Positions 21,646 to 23,122 of a stretch of DNA of 23,122 nt are shown piece by piece. Positions within the stretch are counted from its first letter, which is position 1. The number at the start of each line of letters is the position of its first letter. Source of the DNA: Ruminococcaceae bacterium UBA5904 (lineage in GTDB: Bacteria; Bacillota; Clostridia; Oscillospirales; Acutalibacteraceae); the NCBI GenBank assembly GCA_002431305.1, contig DJEG01000004.1:1-23122 (forward strand). Reading direction: 5' to 3'. The position numbers and the translations under genes were made by a program. The notes under the pieces are model-generated. The model searched no databases. It had not been told where the DNA came from and saw only the letters and a list, made by a program, of their open reading frames with translations.

Positions 21646-22878
21646 ATGGACAAGAACACAAAGAAAAAAACTTTATCAATAGCGTCGGACCTTATCTACT
21701 CGATAGCCGGTCTGATGCTCATGAACGGTATGCTTCAATTGCTGATAAATCCCACGCTCAACAACTGGATGGGCGAGGACGCGTTCGGCAATTATCAGTC
21801 CGTTCTTGCCGTCGTATCGATAATGGGTACGACGTTCGGCGTTGCGGCGAACTATTCGCGTATGGTCAAGCACAGAGAGCATAAGGACTGCAACACCGAC
21901 TACAGTATTTTTCTTATAATCATATCCGCACTGTGCATACCCGTGTCCGCGGCGGCTCTGATAATGTACAAATCATTCACCGTCGGCGCGTTTCTCCTGC
22001 TAGTTCCGCTGTCGATATTCACGGTACTGCGGTATTACGGCGACGTAAACTACAGAATGAATCTTAACTATAAAGGATTCTTTATCTACTACGCCGTAAT
22101 AACGCTCGGCTACTGCGTCGGTCTGCTTTTCTATAAAATTACGGGCAAATGGGAGTTTACGATTCTCTCGGGCGAACTGCTCGCGTTCATATTCGTATTT
22201 TCAAGCGGAAAGATATTCAGAGGCGAACCGTTTAAGAAATCGCCGTATTTCAAAGAGAATATTAAGTCCATGACCGTTCTGTCCTCGACGAATATTATAT
22301 CCGCCGTCGCGCAGAACGCGGACAGAATAATCCTCCGTTTTGCAACAGGCGGGGGCGACGCGGTAACGACGTTCTATGTTTCAACGCTTTTGGGCAAGGT
22401 TGTTTCACTGCTCACCACGCCGTTAAACGGAGTTTTGATAGGATATCTTACGAAATACGAAGGCAAAATCACTAAGAAAATGTACCTGATTTTCTCCGGT
22501 GCGCTTCTCGGAGTCGGAGTTATTGCCATGGCGGGATGCTATGTCGGCTCGATGATATTCGTAAAACTTTTCTACCCCAACGTCTACGACGCTGCTAAAA
22601 GTTATTTCTTCCTCGCAAACGCTGGACAGATATTCTACTTTATCTCGAACTGCCTGATGACGGTAATGCTCAGAATCGCAAATGAAAAATATCAGATGTA
22701 TCTGAATATCGTATATGCCGTGATTTTCGCCGCTACCGTTCTTCCGATGACCCTTGCAATGGAGTTAAGCGGACTTACGTATTCGCTTCTCATAGCAAAC
22801 ATGGCGAAGTTTATACTTATAGTCGCAGTCGGACTCATAAAGATACAGAAGGATTTAAAGAAAGAAACAGCCGAATAA
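21646..22878 (+). CDS. Polysaccharide flippase-like membrane protein (MOP superfamily)
   Basis: 410 residues with about 12 hydrophobic membrane segments and short charged loops, the pattern of Wzx/RfbX/MATE-type exporters. The N-terminal segment (SDLIYSIAGLMLMNGMLQLLINP) and the centre (STNIISAVAQNADRIILRFATG) resemble the oligosaccharide flippase family, whose members move lipid-linked glycan units across the membrane. It is slightly shorter than many Wzx proteins. It starts 37 bp after the cytidylyltransferase, with AGGGGA as a ribosome site, and ends the operon at a strong terminator. In context it probably exports the glycan intermediate that LicD modifies; the order of modification and export is not known. 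Confidence 0.78.
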   Translation: MDKNTKKKTLSIASDLIYSIAGLMLMNGMLQLLINPTLNNWMGEDAFGNYQSVLAVVSIMGTTFGVAANYSRMVKHREHKDCNTDYSIFLIIISALCIPVSAAALIMYKSFTVGAFLLLVPLSIFTVLRYYGDVNYRMNLNYKGFFIYYAVITLGYCVGLLFYKITGKWEFTILSGELLAFIFVFSSGKIFRGEPFKKSPYFKENIKSMTVLSSTNIISAVAQNADRIILRFATGGGDAVTTFYVSTLLGKVVSLLTTPLNGVLIGYLTKYEGKITKKMYLIFSGALLGVGVIAMAGCYVGSMIFVKLFYPNVYDAAKSYFFLANAGQIFYFISNCLMTVMLRIANEKYQMYLNIVYAVIFAATVLPMTLAMELSGLTYSLLIANMAKFILIVAVGLIKIQKDLKKETAE

Positions 22879-22900
22879 AACAATAATAAAAAATATTACA

Positions 22901-22939
22901 CCGCCGTAAATTGAGATAATCAATCTGCGGCGGCTTTTT
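22901..22939 (+). terminator. Rho-independent terminator of the glycan operon
   Basis: Arms 22901-22914 (CCGCCGTAAATTGA) and 22920-22933 pair over 14 positions with one mismatch and one G-U, around a 5-nt loop, then CTTTTT. It is 22 bp after the flippase stop. Confidence 0.88.
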
Positions 22940-22956
22940 ATGGTAAACTTATATGC

Positions 22957-23001
22957 ACAAAAACCGGGACTCGATTTTTACATCAAGCCCCGGTTTTGTT
23001 T
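22957..23001. terminator. Second, probably bidirectional, hairpin terminator
   Basis: ACAAAAACCGGG (22957-22968) pairs with CCCGGTTTTGT (22989-22999) with one bulged A. In the plus direction the core is followed by TTTTGTTTTTTATT, in the minus direction by TTTTTGTG, so it can end both the glycan operon and the minus-strand gene at the right edge. Confidence 0.65.
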
Positions 23002-23002
23002 T

Positions 23003-23122
23003 TTATTCGTAAATTTTATTCTGAAGTTTTGCCGCGAATCTCAAAACGCTTCTCGCCTCTTTGCCCGTTACTTTGCCGTCGGAATCAACATCCGCCGCAT
23101 CTTTCGTAACTTCGTCGGGGCT
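23003..23122 (-). CDS. C-terminal end of a dockerin-like protein, truncated by the window edge
   Basis: The last 39 codons are present, with the stop at 23003-23005; this frame is too short to be found by length alone. The peptide contains DVDSDGKVTGKEA, an EF-hand-type calcium loop (Asp at 1, 3 and 5, Gly at 6, Val at 8, Glu at 12), followed by RSVLRFAAKLQ, the helix expected after the second loop of a type I dockerin. Dockerins attach enzymes, often glycoside hydrolases or cell-wall proteins, to cohesins of cellulosome-like assemblies in Ruminococcus and Clostridium. The catalytic part lies outside the window. A hairpin terminator follows immediately. A non-dockerin EF-hand protein is the main alternative. 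Confidence 0.7.
   Translation of the reverse strand, partial: SPDEVTKDAADVDSDGKVTGKEARSVLRFAAKLQNKIYE

Overview
The window looks like chromosomal DNA of an anaerobic, spore-forming, Gram-positive member of the Clostridia, most likely an Oscillospiraceae/Ruminococcus-like gut or rumen bacterium. This is inferred from spoIIR (endospore formation), hydF ([FeFe]-hydrogenase maturation), a dockerin-like C-terminus at the right edge, strong AGGAGG-type ribosome binding sites, AT-rich intergenic DNA with near-consensus sigma-A promoters, and a housekeeping repertoire (murC, ispE, prfC) of Clostridial type. No rRNA, tRNA, CRISPR array, transposase or phage gene is visible.

Layout. 1-1590: the 3' end of prfC (release factor 3), then rhaA (L-rhamnose isomerase) closed by a strong terminator. 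1631-3130: an XRE-type regulator with a large unrecognised C-terminal region, convergent with a PHP phosphatase-murC operon read leftward (3143-5367). That operon shares an overlapping divergent promoter region with ispE, which is followed by spoIIR. 7102-7629: a long non-coding stretch with short repeats of about 21 bp period and a 15-bp inverted repeat, ending in a consensus promoter for a TSUP permease and hydF. 9743-11416 (minus): a GH13 alpha-glucosidase. 11505-11753: a structured non-coding region with a terminator. 11754-14458 (minus): an ECF sigma factor and a translationally coupled membrane protein with a short cytoplasmic N-terminus and a large extracytoplasmic beta-propeller, a likely sigma/anti-sigma sensor pair. 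14548-17368 (minus): a Gfo/Idh/MocA oxidoreductase and two sugar isomerase-like TIM barrels. 17521-18753 (minus): an AAA_14/DUF4143-type ATPase. 18886-22878: an FkbM methyltransferase (minus) diverging from licD, an IspD-like cytidylyltransferase and a MOP-type flippase (plus). 23003-23122 (minus): the last 39 residues of a dockerin-like protein.

How the parts fit. Three units look biologically coherent: (i) the ECF sigma factor with its beta-propeller partner, which looks like an envelope or extracellular sensing switch with an ECF-like autoregulatory promoter; (ii) the oxidoreductase plus two TIM-barrel isomerases, resembling pathways that oxidise a sugar or glycoside to a keto form and then isomerise or cleave it; (iii) FkbM/LicD/cytidylyltransferase/flippase, a surface-glycan module in which the IspD-like enzyme probably makes a CDP-activated alcohol that the LicD protein transfers to a glycan. 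Several genes have apparent transcript starts only about 10-20 nt before the initiation codon, and promoter positions helped choose start codons. All functions come from reading motifs by eye; no database search was run.
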